64,000 bases of DNA from Shewanella electrodiphila (GCF_023283985.1 NZ_JAKIKU010000001.1:434001-498000), one strand, 5' to 3'; shown: positions 53,326 through 63,876, counted from the stretch's first letter. A program made the numbers and translations. Notes: a model not told the origin generated them from the letters alone.

Positions 53326-54413
53326 AAAAGGTTATTTGTTTAGGGAATGGTCCAGTGATGTCATTTACACCTTATATGGCTAAATTAGCAAATGTCTTAT
53401 GTGAATTAGGTATAGCAACAAATTTTGTAACTTGGGTAAGAGAAGATGATGTTACTACAGCTAAAGACCCAGATAATGTAGAAACTACTATTTTATATAA
53501 GAGTAAAGAAACAAAGGTAAAATTTATTTTAGTTTTAAAATATTTCTTGTGGATGATAAAAGTATTTTTATTTGCTTCTTTGTCAAAGGAAAAGTATTTC
53601 ATATGTTCTCGCTTCGAAAATGCTTTCCCATTATTCTTAGTGTCCTTATTTAAAAATATATCATATCTATATGCAGATAGGGACAATCTTCATTCTACAT
53701 ATAAATGGCCTTCTATAATAAAGAAAGTTATTTATAAAATTGAATGTTTAGTTGCAGCCAGAGCAAAAATTCATCTAGTACCTGGTTTATCTAGAAATTT
53801 CACTTCTCTTAATAATGTACGTATCATTTCTAATAAACCAAGCCGTTCTCTATATAATAAAGCTAAATTAATATTTAATTCTAGAGATAATAATCTAGAT
53901 GAATCTTATGTTGTATATATAAACGGTTGGATCACTAAAAATAGAGGCTTGCATCAAATATCCGATGCTATAGTTAGTAAGTATTCAAAGAAAGTAAAAT
54001 TTTTAATTGCAGGCGATGCCACTAGCATGTCGAATGAATTGTTAACACTTGATAATGTCAATTATTTAGGACGTTTATCAAATGAGGAAGCATTATCATT
54101 TTACTTTGAGTCTCATTTAGTTATTTCACTTTATGATCCATCGATTAAAATTAACAGGTTAGCTGAACCGAATAAATGGTGGGATTGTGTATTAAGCCAG
54201 ACACCTTTTATATCTAATTTTGGGGTGTCAACCGTAGAAAGGTATAATGATCTTGTTGAATTTCATCTGATAGATTATAAAACCCCGTATTCCTTGTTTG
54301 AAGCAATAGAGAAAGTTAGTAAAATTAACAGAACTAAGAAACCTGTCAAACTTAACTGTTTCAAGTTTTGGGATGATGAAATGAAAGATATAATTATGGA
54401 GTTTATTGACTAA
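53322..54413 (+). CDS. Putative glycosyltransferase (GT-B-like)
   Basis: A 363-residue protein. Its N-terminal MKKVICLGNGPVMSFTPYMAKLANVLCELGI and C-terminal block YVVYINGWITKNRGLHQISDAI...FLIAGDATSM...LSNEEALSFYFESHLVISLYDPS...NRLAEPNKWWDCVLSQTPFISN are GT-B/GT4-like. The start is a GTG at 53322 with AGGA upstream. It overlaps the wzy stop by 4 bases and its own stop overlaps the next start by 1. Specificity is unknown. Confidence 0.72.
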   Translation: MKKVICLGNGPVMSFTPYMAKLANVLCELGIATNFVTWVREDDVTTAKDPDNVETTILYKSKETKVKFILVLKYFLWMIKVFLFASLSKEKYFICSRFENAFPLFLVSLFKNISYLYADRDNLHSTYKWPSIIKKVIYKIECLVAARAKIHLVPGLSRNFTSLNNVRIISNKPSRSLYNKAKLIFNSRDNNLDESYVVYINGWITKNRGLHQISDAIVSKYSKKVKFLIAGDATSMSNELLTLDNVNYLGRLSNEEALSFYFESHLVISLYDPSIKINRLAEPNKWWDCVLSQTPFISNFGVSTVERYNDLVEFHLIDYKTPYSLFEAIEKVSKINRTKKPVKLNCFKFWDDEMKDIIMEFID

Positions 54414-55453
54414 TGTTATTTAAAGAGAAAACTTTACTGATTACAGGTGGTACAGGCTCTTTTGGCAATGCAGTATTAAACCGTTTTTTAGATACTGATA
54501 TAGAAGAAATTCGTATTTTTTCTAGAGATGAAAAAAAACAAGATGATATGAGGAAAAAATTCAACTCAGAAAAGCTGAAGTTTTATATCGGCGATGTCCG
54601 TGATCCTCAAAGTATCTCTACAGCAATGCGAGGTGTTGATTACGTGTTTCATGCGGCAGCATTAAAGCAAGTACCTTCCTGTGAGTTCTATCCTTTAGAA
54701 GCAGTTAAAACCAATGTTTTAGGTACGGAGAATATCCTTGAGTCTGCTATTTCCCATGGTGTTAGTCGCGTTGTTTGTTTAAGTACTGACAAGGCTGTTT
54801 ATCCAATCAATGCGATGGGTATATCTAAAGCTATGATGGAAAAAGTAATTGTTGCTAAAAGCCGTAATTTGGAAGGCACAAACACGGTGATTTCCGGAAC
54901 TCGCTATGGCAATGTTATGGCTTCGCGCGGTTCTGTTATCCCACTCTTTATTCGCCAAGTAATCGAGAATACACCAATCACCTTAACCGATCCATCTATG
55001 ACTCGTTTTATGATGACTCTAGATGATGCTGTCGATTTAGTTCTTCACGCTTTTGAGCATGGTACAAACGGTGATATTTTTGTCCAAAAAGCACCTGCTG
55101 CAACGATTGAAGTTTTGACACACGCAATTCTAGAAATGATTGGCAAGCCAGAACATAAAGTAAATGTAATTGGTACACGCCATGGTGAAAAACTATTTGA
55201 AGCATTATGCAGCCGTGAAGAGATGTTTGTTGCCCAAGATCAGGGTGATTACTACCGAATTCCCGCAGATAATCGTGACCTAAATTACGCACAATACACA
55301 GAAGAAGGTGAACAAGACCTTTCAGCTATTGAAGATTACAACTCACACAATACTGAGCGTTTAGATGTTGAAGGTATGAAAGAATTACTGCGTAAGCTTG
55401 ATTTTATGCGTGAGATTGAGGCTGGCAAACTAGTTGTTCCGGAAGGTGTGTAA
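54413..55453 (+). CDS. fnlA: FnlA/WbjB-type UDP-GlcNAc 4,6-dehydratase/epimerase
   Basis: First enzyme of UDP-N-acetyl-L-fucosamine synthesis; it dehydrates and epimerises UDP-GlcNAc. The 346-residue SDR has the cofactor loop ITGGTGSFGNAVLNRF, IRIFSRDEKKQDDMR, VFHAAALKQVPSCEFYPLEAVKTNV, STDKAVYPINAMGISKAMME and SGTRYGNVMASRGSVIPLF, typical of the WbjB/CapE group. fnlB and fnlC follow directly, which settles the pathway. The later codons are less AT-rich than those of the genes upstream. Confidence 0.93.
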   Translation: MLFKEKTLLITGGTGSFGNAVLNRFLDTDIEEIRIFSRDEKKQDDMRKKFNSEKLKFYIGDVRDPQSISTAMRGVDYVFHAAALKQVPSCEFYPLEAVKTNVLGTENILESAISHGVSRVVCLSTDKAVYPINAMGISKAMMEKVIVAKSRNLEGTNTVISGTRYGNVMASRGSVIPLFIRQVIENTPITLTDPSMTRFMMTLDDAVDLVLHAFEHGTNGDIFVQKAPAATIEVLTHAILEMIGKPEHKVNVIGTRHGEKLFEALCSREEMFVAQDQGDYYRIPADNRDLNYAQYTEEGEQDLSAIEDYNSHNTERLDVEGMKELLRKLDFMREIEAGKLVVPEGV

Positions 55454-56563
55454 ATGAATATTCTAGTGACAGGAGCGGCAGGTTTTATTGGTAAAAACTT
55501 ATGTGTCTTTTTACAAGAGGCCGGTTTTGAGAATGTAAAAAAAATCACATTAGATGATAGCGAAGATAATATAGTCGAAAAGGTGACATCTGCTGATTTT
55601 ATCTACCATCTTGCGGGTATTAACCGCCCTAAAAATGATTATGAGTTTAAAAAAGGCAACACTGATTTAACTCAAAAAATTATAGATACACTTATAGAAT
55701 CGGGGCGTAATACTCCAATTCTTTTAACGTCATCTATTCAAGCAGAATTAGACAATCCTTACGGCGCAAGTAAGGCGGGTGCAGAGGAAGTTGTTGCGGC
55801 ATACAAGAAACACACTGGTGCAGCTACCCATATTTACCGCTTACCGAATGTGTTTGGTAAATGGTGTCTTCCAAACTATAACTCTGCCGTAGCTACTTTT
55901 TGCTATAACACGATAAATGATTTACCAATCACGATTCATAATCCAGACGCAGCACTCAACCTCGTATATATTGATGACGTTTGTAAGTCTTTTGTAGAGA
56001 GACTAACTAGCGCACCTCAATCAACTGACATGTATGGTATTGTTGAGCCTATTTATGAAACCACAGTCGGTGAAGTTGTTTCGCTACTTACTGAGTTTAA
56101 AAACAGTCGAGATAGTATGATTTCGGCTAAAGTAGGTGAAGGCTTTGTTCGTGCGCTTTACTCCACTTATGTCAGTTATCTAGCGCCTGACCAGTTTGCT
56201 TACTCAGTTACTCGTCATAGCGATGACCGTGGCACATTTGTGGAGATGCTTAAAACTAAAGACTCTGGTCAGTTTTCATTTTTCACGGCTCACCCAGGTA
56301 TTACTCGTGGTGGACATTACCATCATACGAAAACAGAGAAGTTTTTAGTTATTAATGGGAAGGCCTTGTATAAGTTCAGACATATTGTAACAGGTGAAAC
56401 ATACGAACTTACTGTTGAAGGTGGAGAGTCTCGGATTGTAGAAACTGCTCCTGGTTGGACTCATGATGTGACCAATATTGGAAATACAGAGATGGTGGTT
56501 ATGCTTTGGGCGAATGAAATTTTTGATAGAAATGCGCCTGATACAATCGCCAATCCACTGTAA
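55454..56563 (+). CDS. fnlB: FnlB/WbjC (CapF-like) bifunctional reductase
   Basis: Second enzyme of the UDP-L-FucNAc pathway. The 369-residue protein has an N-terminal SDR domain (ILVTGAAGFIGKNLCVFLQ, YHLAGINRP, YGASKAGAEEVV) and a C-terminal cupin domain (FSFFTAHPGITRGGHYHHTKTEKFLVINGKA) with the metal-binding histidines, as in CapF. It starts with no gap after fnlA. Confidence 0.94.
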   Translation: MNILVTGAAGFIGKNLCVFLQEAGFENVKKITLDDSEDNIVEKVTSADFIYHLAGINRPKNDYEFKKGNTDLTQKIIDTLIESGRNTPILLTSSIQAELDNPYGASKAGAEEVVAAYKKHTGAATHIYRLPNVFGKWCLPNYNSAVATFCYNTINDLPITIHNPDAALNLVYIDDVCKSFVERLTSAPQSTDMYGIVEPIYETTVGEVVSLLTEFKNSRDSMISAKVGEGFVRALYSTYVSYLAPDQFAYSVTRHSDDRGTFVEMLKTKDSGQFSFFTAHPGITRGGHYHHTKTEKFLVINGKALYKFRHIVTGETYELTVEGGESRIVETAPGWTHDVTNIGNTEMVVMLWANEIFDRNAPDTIANPL

Positions 56564-56578
56564 GCAAGAGTAAATAAA

Positions 56579-57709
56579 ATGAAAAAACTAAAAGTAATGT
56601 CAGTGGTCGGTACTCGACCTGAAATCATTCGTCTTTCTAGAGTTTTAGCTAAATTAGATGAACACTGTGAGCATATCTTGGTTCATACCGGTCAGAATTA
56701 TGACTTTGAATTAAATGAAGTTTTTTTTAATGATTTAGGTGTACGTAAACCTGATTACTTTTTGAATGCCGCAGGTAAAAATGCTGCGGAAACTATTGGT
56801 CAGGTTATTATTAAAGTTGACCAAGCATTAGAAGAAATAACACCGGACTGTATGCTTGTTCTTGGTGACACTAACTCTTGCCTTTCAGCCATCCCAGCTA
56901 AACGTCGCAAAGTTCCAATTTTTCATATGGAAGCGGGTAATCGTTGTTTTGACCAACGTGTGCCAGAGGAAACGAATCGACGTATAGTAGATCATACAGC
57001 AGATATAAATCTAACATATAGTTCAATTGCACGTGACTATTTACTTGCTGAAGGCTTGCCTGCAGATCGTGTCATTAAAACTGGTAGCCCTATGTTTGAG
57101 GTGTTAAATCATTACATGCCCCAAATTGATAGTTCGAATGTATTAGGTCGATTAAATTTAGAGAAAAGACAGTTTTTTGTGGTAAGTGCCCACCGTGAAG
57201 AGAATGTAGACTCACCTAAGCAGTTAGCTAAATTAGCCGAAACATTAAATACAGTCGCTTCTCATTATGATTTGCCAGTAATTGTATCTACTCACCCTCG
57301 TACACGGAATCGTATTGAGGCTCAAGGTATAGAATTCCATAAAAATATTAAGCTGCTTAAACCGTTAGGTTTTCATGACTATAACCATCTGCAAAAATAT
57401 GCAAAGGCTGTTTTGTCTGACAGTGGAACTATTAATGAAGAATCTTCAATTATGAACTTCGCGGCACTCAATATGCGAGAGGCTCATGAGCGACCAGAAG
57501 GAATGGAAGAAGCTTCTGTTATGATGGTTGGCCTTGAAGTGGAACGAGTAATGCAAGCATTACAAGTCCTTGAATCGCAACCTTGCGGTAATGAGCGCCT
57601 ACTTCGTCCTGTTAGTGATTATAGCATGCCAAATGTATCTGATAAAATGGTGCGAATCATCCATTCATATACTGACTATGTTAAGAGAGTAGTCTGGAAA
57701 GAGTATTAA
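56579..57709 (+). CDS. fnlC: FnlC/WbjD-type UDP-N-acetylhexosamine 2-epimerase
   Basis: Final epimerase giving UDP-L-FucNAc. The 376-residue protein is of the WecB fold (VMSVVGTRPEIIRLSRVLAKL, VLGDTNSCLSAIPAKRRKVPIFHMEAGNRCFDQRVPEETNRRIVDH, LSDSGTINEESSIMNFAALNMR) but with the WbjD-specific QRVPEETNRR and HERPEGMEE. Being behind fnlA and fnlB separates it from wecB at 46546. It overlaps the next start by one base. Confidence 0.93.
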   Translation: MKKLKVMSVVGTRPEIIRLSRVLAKLDEHCEHILVHTGQNYDFELNEVFFNDLGVRKPDYFLNAAGKNAAETIGQVIIKVDQALEEITPDCMLVLGDTNSCLSAIPAKRRKVPIFHMEAGNRCFDQRVPEETNRRIVDHTADINLTYSSIARDYLLAEGLPADRVIKTGSPMFEVLNHYMPQIDSSNVLGRLNLEKRQFFVVSAHREENVDSPKQLAKLAETLNTVASHYDLPVIVSTHPRTRNRIEAQGIEFHKNIKLLKPLGFHDYNHLQKYAKAVLSDSGTINEESSIMNFAALNMREAHERPEGMEEASVMMVGLEVERVMQALQVLESQPCGNERLLRPVSDYSMPNVSDKMVRIIHSYTDYVKRVVWKEY

Positions 57710-58923
57710 TGCGCATTTTATTTATCAGTCAACTGTATGACCCAGAGTATTCAATTAAAGGTTCAGCTTTAATGCAATATTGGCGCGAGCAAGGGCATGA
57801 TGTTGAAGTTATTACAACTTTCCCTAATTATCCAACTGGGAAAGTTTTTGATGGGTACAAAGTCAAGTTTTGTTCTTCTGAAACAAATAATGGTGTCAAA
57901 GTAACTCGTCTCTGGTCTCATATATCACATTCAAAATCTAAAATTTCAAGAGCCTTTTCTTATATAACCTTCACACTTATGGCTTTATTTACTGCATTAA
58001 ATCGAAAAAATATAGACTTGGTTTATGCATATCATCCTCAGTCAACAACTGGACTGATTGGTTTGATAATGAATAAGTTAAAAAAAGTGCCTTTTATAAC
58101 TGATGTACAAGATCTTTGGCCAGATGCATTGATTGCCACTGGGATGAATAAGAGTGGTTTAATAGTTAAAGTGCTTGGTTGGTGGTGTAAAGTCATTTAT
58201 AAGAATGCTACGCAAGTTATCGTTCTATCTGAAGGGTACAAGAAAGCTTTAGTCCAGCGGGGAGTTAAGGCTGAAAATATTACAGTCGTTTATAATTGGT
58301 GTCCTGAAGAGGCCCGTATCGATTCGGTTTTATCCGAAAAGTCCATTGTTCCATGCGTAAAACATAAACCTGCACACTTTATTTATGCTGGTAATATGGG
58401 GGCTGCACAATCTTTAGCATCAATGATTGATGCTGTATCTACTTTTAGTAAAGATGATGTTATTTTTACCTTAATTGGTGGAGGTGTTGAAAAGCAGGAA
58501 CTACAGAAGCTAGTCAAAGAAAAAGAAATTTCAAATGTAATAATTAAAGATTATGTTCCTCCGAGTCAAATATTTAAGGTTTTATCGGATGCTGATGTAT
58601 TAGTTGTTCATTTGCGTGATGATCCTCTTTTTCGTATAACTATTCCATCTAAAACTCAATCTTCATTGGCTATGGGGAAACCTATTTTAATGGCTGTCGG
58701 AGGGGAAGCTAATTTTATCTTGGAGTCGGCAAATGCAGGTGTTGTTGCTGAGCCAGATGATGTAAGTTCGATCATAGCATCAATAAGGGAATTATTAGCT
58801 AGGCGTGAAGAGTGGCCTGAAATGGCTGAAAATTCTCGTGCATTCTATTCAAAAAATATGTCTATGCTAGTCAGTTATTCTAGATTAGACGATGTGCTAA
58901 AAAAGGCAGTAAATAAGTTATGA
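57709..58923 (+). CDS. WbuB-like glycosyltransferase (probable L-FucNAc transferase)
   Basis: A 404-residue GT4 protein: MRILFISQLYDPEYSIKGSALMQYWREQGHDVEVITTFPNYPTGKVFDGY at the start, VQDLWPDALIATGM, VIYAGN-type FIYAGNMGAAQSL and PSKTQSSLAMGKPILMAVGGEANFI. This N-terminal pattern is that of the WbuB/WbdH group, encoded beside fnlABC in E. coli O26-like loci. Transfer of L-FucNAc is therefore plausible. Its end overlaps the GNAT gene by 4 bases. Confidence 0.85.
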   Translation: MRILFISQLYDPEYSIKGSALMQYWREQGHDVEVITTFPNYPTGKVFDGYKVKFCSSETNNGVKVTRLWSHISHSKSKISRAFSYITFTLMALFTALNRKNIDLVYAYHPQSTTGLIGLIMNKLKKVPFITDVQDLWPDALIATGMNKSGLIVKVLGWWCKVIYKNATQVIVLSEGYKKALVQRGVKAENITVVYNWCPEEARIDSVLSEKSIVPCVKHKPAHFIYAGNMGAAQSLASMIDAVSTFSKDDVIFTLIGGGVEKQELQKLVKEKEISNVIIKDYVPPSQIFKVLSDADVLVVHLRDDPLFRITIPSKTQSSLAMGKPILMAVGGEANFILESANAGVVAEPDDVSSIIASIRELLARREEWPEMAENSRAFYSKNMSMLVSYSRLDDVLKKAVNKL

Positions 58924-59546
58924 TAATTCGTGATGCTTTATTAGATGATATCCCTCAAATTGTAAAAGTACATAAGTTCGCTTTTCCTGGTTTTTTTTTA
59001 ACAACGCTTGGAGAACGTTTTCTTAATATGCTCTATGAAGGTTTTCTGCTAAATAAAAATGGCATATTGCGCATTGTCATAGTCGATAATAATTTAGTAG
59101 GTTTTTCTGCTGGTACTATAGCACCTGAAATATTTTTTACAGAATTGAGGAAAGTAAAGTGGTTTGGCTTTCTTATTTCTGCTTTTCCAAGTTTAATATT
59201 AAACCCTTCAGTTGTAATCAAGAAGCTTTTTAATGCAGTTTTTTATAAAGGCGATACGGTAGATTCTCTTAGAGGTGCAGCTTTATTAAGTAGTATTGCT
59301 GTAGATCCAAGTTGCTCAGGAAAATCATTAGGTACATCATTACTAAATGATTTTGAAGCTCAAGTGAAAGCAATAAGTGAACTTGAACAAGTCTATTTGA
59401 TAACTGATAAAACTGGTAACGATCGAGTCGTTAGTTTTTATTTAAAATCTAATTATATTCAAGATTCTGAGTTTTGTCAGTCAGGTAACAGAATCATGCT
59501 TCGCTTTGTCAAAAATATCAAATTAAGAGGCTGTAATGTCAAATAG
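58920..59546 (+). CDS. GNAT-family N-acetyltransferase
   Basis: A 208-residue acetyl-CoA-dependent transferase. [26 protein letters not shown] is a GNAT start, and [25 protein letters not shown] carries the pyrophosphate-binding Q/R-x-x-G-x-G/A-like loop (SGKSLGTSL). It overlaps the aminotransferase gene by 11 bases, so it probably N-acetylates the amino group that enzyme adds to a nucleotide sugar (role inferred). Confidence 0.82.
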   Translation: MIIRDALLDDIPQIVKVHKFAFPGFFLTTLGERFLNMLYEGFLLNKNGILRIVIVDNNLVGFSAGTIAPEIFFTELRKVKWFGFLISAFPSLILNPSVVIKKLFNAVFYKGDTVDSLRGAALLSSIAVDPSCSGKSLGTSLLNDFEAQVKAISELEQVYLITDKTGNDRVVSFYLKSNYIQDSEFCQSGNRIMLRFVKNIKLRGCNVK

Positions 59547-60699
59547 TTTTCTACCCTTTGCTTTACCTGAAATCGGTGAAGAAGAAATTAATGAAGTCAT
59601 AGATTCCCTGCGTACAGGCTGGGTTACAACGGGCCCTAAAGCTAAACGTTTCGAAGAAGATTTTACAGCATTTTTAGGGGTGGATGGTATTGAGTCTATT
59701 TCGGTAAACTCAGCTACTTCTGGTTTACACCTTGCCCTTGAAGCAGTAGGCGTTGGTCCTGGTGATGAAGTAATCGTACCTACTTATACTTTTACAGCTA
59801 CAGCTGAAATAGTCCGTTACTTGGGCGCTACTCCCGTAATGGTTGATGTTGATCAAAAAACTTTCAACATGACCGCTGAGCATTTCGAAAATGCTATCAC
59901 CACAAAAACTAAAGCCGTTGTGCCAGTTCATTTTGCAGGCTTAGCGTGTGATATGGAGGCAATTATTAGAATTGCTAAAAATCACAGAATAAAGGTCGTT
60001 GAAGATGCTGCCCATGCTTTACCGACTATTTATAATGGGAAGCTTATTGGTACTTTAGAGAGTGATGCTACCGTTTTTAGTTTTTACGCTAATAAAACCA
60101 TGACTACTGGGGAAGGGGGGATGGTTGTTACTGCTGATCCAGAAATTGCAAAGCGTTGTAAAATTATGCGTTTGCATGGTATTAGTCGCGATGCGTTTGA
60201 TAGGTATACTTCAACCAAACCTTCGTGGGCCTATGAAGTGGTGGCACCTGGGTATAAATATAATATGCCTGATATCTCAGCTGCAATAGGGATTCATCAA
60301 CTAGTTAAGCTTACTGGTTTTCAAGCTAAACGCCAAAAAATGGCAGAGTATTATTTAGAAGCCTTAAAAGATTTACCTATTGATTTACCTGCTACCCCCA
60401 AAAATGGTGATACACATGCTTGGCACCTATTTCCAATTCGACTTAAACTAGAAGCGCCTGTATCTAGAGATATATTTATTGAAAAAATGGCGGAAATAGG
60501 TATTGGCTGTTCGGTGCATTTTATACCTTTACATTTACACCCTTACTGGCGTGATACGTATAAATTGACACCTGATATGTTTCCAATCGCTCAAAAAGCT
60601 TTTGAAACAGAAGTAACCTTACCTTTGTATACTAAAATGACAGTAGATGATTTACATCGAGTTGTAAGCGCTGTGACACAGGTGTTAAAAAATGCTTAA
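59536..60699 (+). CDS. DegT/DnrJ/EryC1-family sugar aminotransferase
   Basis: A 387-residue PLP-dependent aminotransferase acting on NDP-keto-sugars. It begins [36 protein letters not shown]. The PLP-lysine motif is [18 protein letters not shown] (Lys near residue 193), and [10 protein letters not shown] is near the C-terminus. It resembles WbpE/PglE/PerA-type enzymes making 4-amino sugars. No separate 4,6-dehydratase (PglF/WbpM type) is in the window besides fnlA. Confidence 0.88.
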   Translation: MSNSFLPFALPEIGEEEINEVIDSLRTGWVTTGPKAKRFEEDFTAFLGVDGIESISVNSATSGLHLALEAVGVGPGDEVIVPTYTFTATAEIVRYLGATPVMVDVDQKTFNMTAEHFENAITTKTKAVVPVHFAGLACDMEAIIRIAKNHRIKVVEDAAHALPTIYNGKLIGTLESDATVFSFYANKTMTTGEGGMVVTADPEIAKRCKIMRLHGISRDAFDRYTSTKPSWAYEVVAPGYKYNMPDISAAIGIHQLVKLTGFQAKRQKMAEYYLEALKDLPIDLPATPKNGDTHAWHLFPIRLKLEAPVSRDIFIEKMAEIGIGCSVHFIPLHLHPYWRDTYKLTPDMFPIAQKAFETEVTLPLYTKMTVDDLHRVVSAVTQVLKNA

Positions 60700-61285
60700 A
60701 AGATCTTTTGATTTCATTTGTGCTTTGTGTGGTCTTCTAGTTTTATTCCCACTTTTTATTCTTATTGCTATTTGGATAAAACTGGACTCAAATGGGCCAA
60801 TTTTTTTTCGTCAGGTACGAGTTGGTCGATTTGGTGTCCCGTTTTCAATTCACAAATTTAGAACAATGGGTGTAAATAGTGAATCTGTAGGTCGTTTGAC
60901 TGTCGGGAAGGATTCGAGAGTCACTCGCTCTGGCCAATTTCTCCGAAAGGCAAAAATTGATGAGTTGCCTCAACTGATAGATGTGCTTATTGGTAAAATG
61001 AGTTTAGTCGGTCCTCGTCCCGAAGTTCAAGAGTTTATCGATTTCTATCCTGATGAAATAAAACAAGAAGTATTATCTGTACGACCAGGAATTACAGATC
61101 TTGCTTCAATTGAAATGGTTGACGAAAATGAGATTTTGTCCGGTTATAGTGATCATCGTCAAGCATATATTGATATAATACTACCTATCAAGCAGAAATA
61201 TTATGTTGATTATGTAAAGGGTAATAATATTTATAGTGACGTATGTATTATTTTTAAAACTATTTTTAAAATAATACATCGTTAA
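60692..61285 (+). CDS. PglC-like initiating phosphoglycosyltransferase
   Basis: A 197-residue monotopic sugar transferase of the bacterial sugar transferase family. It has one N-terminal hydrophobic segment ([39 protein letters not shown]), FSIHKFRTM, the DELPQL Asp-Glu motif, MSLVGPRPE and a [11 protein letters not shown] block. The small size is that of PglC rather than WcaJ/WbaP. It would load the first sugar-1-phosphate of the Wzx/Wzy repeat onto undecaprenyl phosphate; the aminotransferase and GNAT next to it suggest a diamino or 4-acetamido sugar. It overlaps the aminotransferase by 8 bases. Confidence 0.9.
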   Translation: MLKRSFDFICALCGLLVLFPLFILIAIWIKLDSNGPIFFRQVRVGRFGVPFSIHKFRTMGVNSESVGRLTVGKDSRVTRSGQFLRKAKIDELPQLIDVLIGKMSLVGPRPEVQEFIDFYPDEIKQEVLSVRPGITDLASIEMVDENEILSGYSDHRQAYIDIILPIKQKYYVDYVKGNNIYSDVCIIFKTIFKIIHR

Positions 61286-61423
61286 CGTTTAAGTTTAATA
61301 TTCTTGTGTCATTTAAATAAGACACCTTCTATGAGTGCAGTGATTGTAATTTTATCACATCAAAAAAATCATTATAGAATATAGGCTTGCAATTTTTTAC
61401 AAGTTAGGAATTGAGTAAATACC

Positions 61424-62332
61424 ATGAATGAAGATAGATTAAGCCATTTGAAAGAGCTAGAAGCAGAATCTATTCAGATTATGCGTGAAGTTGCTGCAGA
61501 ATTTGATAATCCCGTAATGCTTTATTCTGTGGGTAAAGATTCATCTGTTTTATTGCATCTTGCGCGTAAAGCTTTCTACCCAGGTAAAATCCCATTTCCT
61601 TTAATGCATGTGGATACCAATTGGAAGTTCAAGGAAATGATTGCATTTCGCGATCAAATGGCTGAAAAGTACGAGTTTGACTTAATCGTGCATAAAAACC
61701 CACGCGGTATCGAAATGGGCTGTAGCCCGTTTGTTCATGGTAGTGCTAAGCACACTGATATCATGAAAACTGAAGGCTTAAAGCAAGCGCTCGATATGCA
61801 TGGCTTTGATGCCGCTTTTGGCGGTGCTCGCCGTGATGAAGAAAAGTCCCGCGCCAAAGAGCGTGTGTATTCATTCCGCGATAGCAAGCATAGATGGGAT
61901 CCTAAAAACCAACGCCCAGAGCTGTGGAATATTTATAACGGTAAAGTGGATAAAGGCGAGAGCATTCGTGTTTTCCCATTATCAAATTGGACTGAATTAG
62001 ATATCTGGCAATATATTTATCTTGAAGGCATTGAAATTCCATCGCTTTATTTAGCGGCAGAAAGACCCGTATTAGAGCGTGATGGCACCTTAATCATGGT
62101 TGATGATGACCGAATGGAGCTTGAAGAAGGCGAAGTCATTGAGCATAAAATGGTGCGTTTTAGAACATTAGGCTGTTATCCACTCACTGGTGCCGTTGAA
62201 TCGGAAGCGCAAACCTTACCTGAGATTATTCAAGAGATGCTGTTGTGTACAACATCTGAACGTCAGGGACGAGTGATTGATAATGATTCATCGGGTTCAA
62301 TGGAAAAGAAAAAAATGGAAGGTTATTTCTAG
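61424..62332 (+). CDS. cysD: Sulfate adenylyltransferase subunit 2
   Basis: The catalytic subunit of ATP sulfurylase, which makes adenosine 5'-phosphosulfate from sulfate and ATP. The 302-residue protein has the PP-loop [16 protein letters not shown] (about residues 36-51), [29 protein letters not shown] and the C-terminal [21 protein letters not shown], all typical of CysD. It starts a new unit 138 bases after the polysaccharide cluster. cysN follows after 119 bases. Confidence 0.97.
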   Translation: MNEDRLSHLKELEAESIQIMREVAAEFDNPVMLYSVGKDSSVLLHLARKAFYPGKIPFPLMHVDTNWKFKEMIAFRDQMAEKYEFDLIVHKNPRGIEMGCSPFVHGSAKHTDIMKTEGLKQALDMHGFDAAFGGARRDEEKSRAKERVYSFRDSKHRWDPKNQRPELWNIYNGKVDKGESIRVFPLSNWTELDIWQYIYLEGIEIPSLYLAAERPVLERDGTLIMVDDDRMELEEGEVIEHKMVRFRTLGCYPLTGAVESEAQTLPEIIQEMLLCTTSERQGRVIDNDSSGSMEKKKMEGYF

Positions 62333-62451
62333 GCTTTTTAACAACCTCATTTTTGTGCAGTGTGCTGCACTTCTAATTGTTTGAACCATTACAGTGATAA
62401 TGTGCTGGCGTTGAATATATGCTCAGGCCAGCGCGTTAGTTAAAGGAATAC

Positions 62452-63858
62452 ATGATGTCTAATACCGATTTAATCGCTTCAGATATTGAAGCTTATTTAA
62501 AAGTTCATGAAAATAAAGATATGCTGCGCATTTTAACCTGTGGCAGTGTTGATGATGGTAAATCGACCCTCATTGGTCGTTTGTTGTTTGATAGCAAAAT
62601 GATTTTTGAAGACCAAATGGCGGCCATTGAAAAAGATTCAAAACGGTTTAATACGACCGATGAATCGTTCGATTTAGCGTTATTAGTCGATGGCCTGCAG
62701 TCTGAGCGTGAGCAGGGTATTACTATTGATGTGGCTTACCGCTACTTTGCGACCGAGCAACGTAAATTCATTATTGCTGATACCCCAGGTCATGAACAAT
62801 ATACTCGCAATATGGCTACAGGTGCTTCGACTGCTGATTTAGCCATTATTTTGATTGATGCAAGGCACGGCGTACAAGTTCAGACCCGTCGTCACAGCTT
62901 TATTTGCTCTCAGTTGGGTATTAAGCACGTAATCATTGCCATTAATAAAATGGATGCGGTTGATTACGACCAAAGCGTTTATCAAAACATTAAAAAAGAT
63001 TATCGTGAATTTGCTGAAAATCTTCAGTTTGAAGATATTCGCTTTGTGCCGATTTCAGCATTAAAGGGTGACAATGTTGTCAACGAGAGCGCCAATATGA
63101 CTTGGTACCCTGGTTCAACCATGATGAAGCTGTTAAATACCGTGTCGGTTGCCAAAGATAAAACCCACGCATTTCGCATGCAAGTGCAATACGTTAATCG
63201 TCCCAATCTGGATTTTCGCGGTTTTTGCGGCACGCTTGCTTCTGGTGATATCCGCGTTGGTGATACGGTTAAGACTTTACCTTCGGGAAAAGAAAGTAAA
63301 GTTAAATCCATTGTGACCTTTGATGGCGAACTTGAGAAAGCCACCATTGGCATGGCAATTACTATCACTTTAGAAGATGAAATTGATATCAGCCGTGGTG
63401 ATATGCTGGTTCGTCCACATGAACTGCCATCATCAAGCCGTCATTTTGAGGCTGACGTGGTGTGGATGACAGAAGAGCCATTACATGTTGACCGTGAATA
63501 TTCAATCAAGATGGGCAGTAAATCTGTTTATGGCTATGTCGAAAATGTGAATCACAAAGTGGATATAAACACCCTAGAGACATTTGATGCGCATCAACTT
63601 GAGCTCAATGAAATGGGTAGCTGTAACTTTGCTGTCAATGAAGATGTGCAGTTTGATGCTTATGATATTAATCGAACTACTGGTGCGTTTATCATTATTG
63701 ACCGTTTAACCAACGTCACTGTTGGTGCCGGTATGGTCAGAAAGGCCATCGAAGGAAAGGCGTCAACCACTGACACAAAACACTCAGCATTTGAAATCGA
63801 ATTTAATGCACTGGTTAGAAAGCATTATCCTCATTGGGGCGCAAAAGCTATAGGCTAA
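62452..63858 (+). CDS. cysN: Sulfate adenylyltransferase subunit 1 (GTPase)
   Basis: The regulatory GTPase subunit that drives APS formation. The 468-residue EF-Tu-like protein has G1 [30 protein letters not shown]3 DTPGHEQY, G4 NKMD and G5 SALKGDN, followed by beta-barrel domains. It is not fused to CysC (APS kinase), so the kinase gene must lie elsewhere. Adjacent ATGs at 62452 and 62455 are both possible behind AAAGGAA. Confidence 0.97.
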   Translation: MMSNTDLIASDIEAYLKVHENKDMLRILTCGSVDDGKSTLIGRLLFDSKMIFEDQMAAIEKDSKRFNTTDESFDLALLVDGLQSEREQGITIDVAYRYFATEQRKFIIADTPGHEQYTRNMATGASTADLAIILIDARHGVQVQTRRHSFICSQLGIKHVIIAINKMDAVDYDQSVYQNIKKDYREFAENLQFEDIRFVPISALKGDNVVNESANMTWYPGSTMMKLLNTVSVAKDKTHAFRMQVQYVNRPNLDFRGFCGTLASGDIRVGDTVKTLPSGKESKVKSIVTFDGELEKATIGMAITITLEDEIDISRGDMLVRPHELPSSSRHFEADVVWMTEEPLHVDREYSIKMGSKSVYGYVENVNHKVDINTLETFDAHQLELNEMGSCNFAVNEDVQFDAYDINRTTGAFIIIDRLTNVTVGAGMVRKAIEGKASTTDTKHSAFEIEFNALVRKHYPHWGAKAIG

Positions 63859-63876
63859 GCACCTCAGCTTTGTCTG

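Noticed and set aside
26877-61285. Genomic island with integrase or IS-mediated origin
   Set aside because: No integrase, transposase, tRNA gene or flanking direct repeat was found. The cassette-like AT-richness is more easily explained by homologous exchange at a conserved locus.
61306-61325. GTGTC/GACAC hairpin as terminator of the polysaccharide operon
   Set aside because: It has only 5 base pairs, a 10-base AT loop and no T-run; too weak to annotate.
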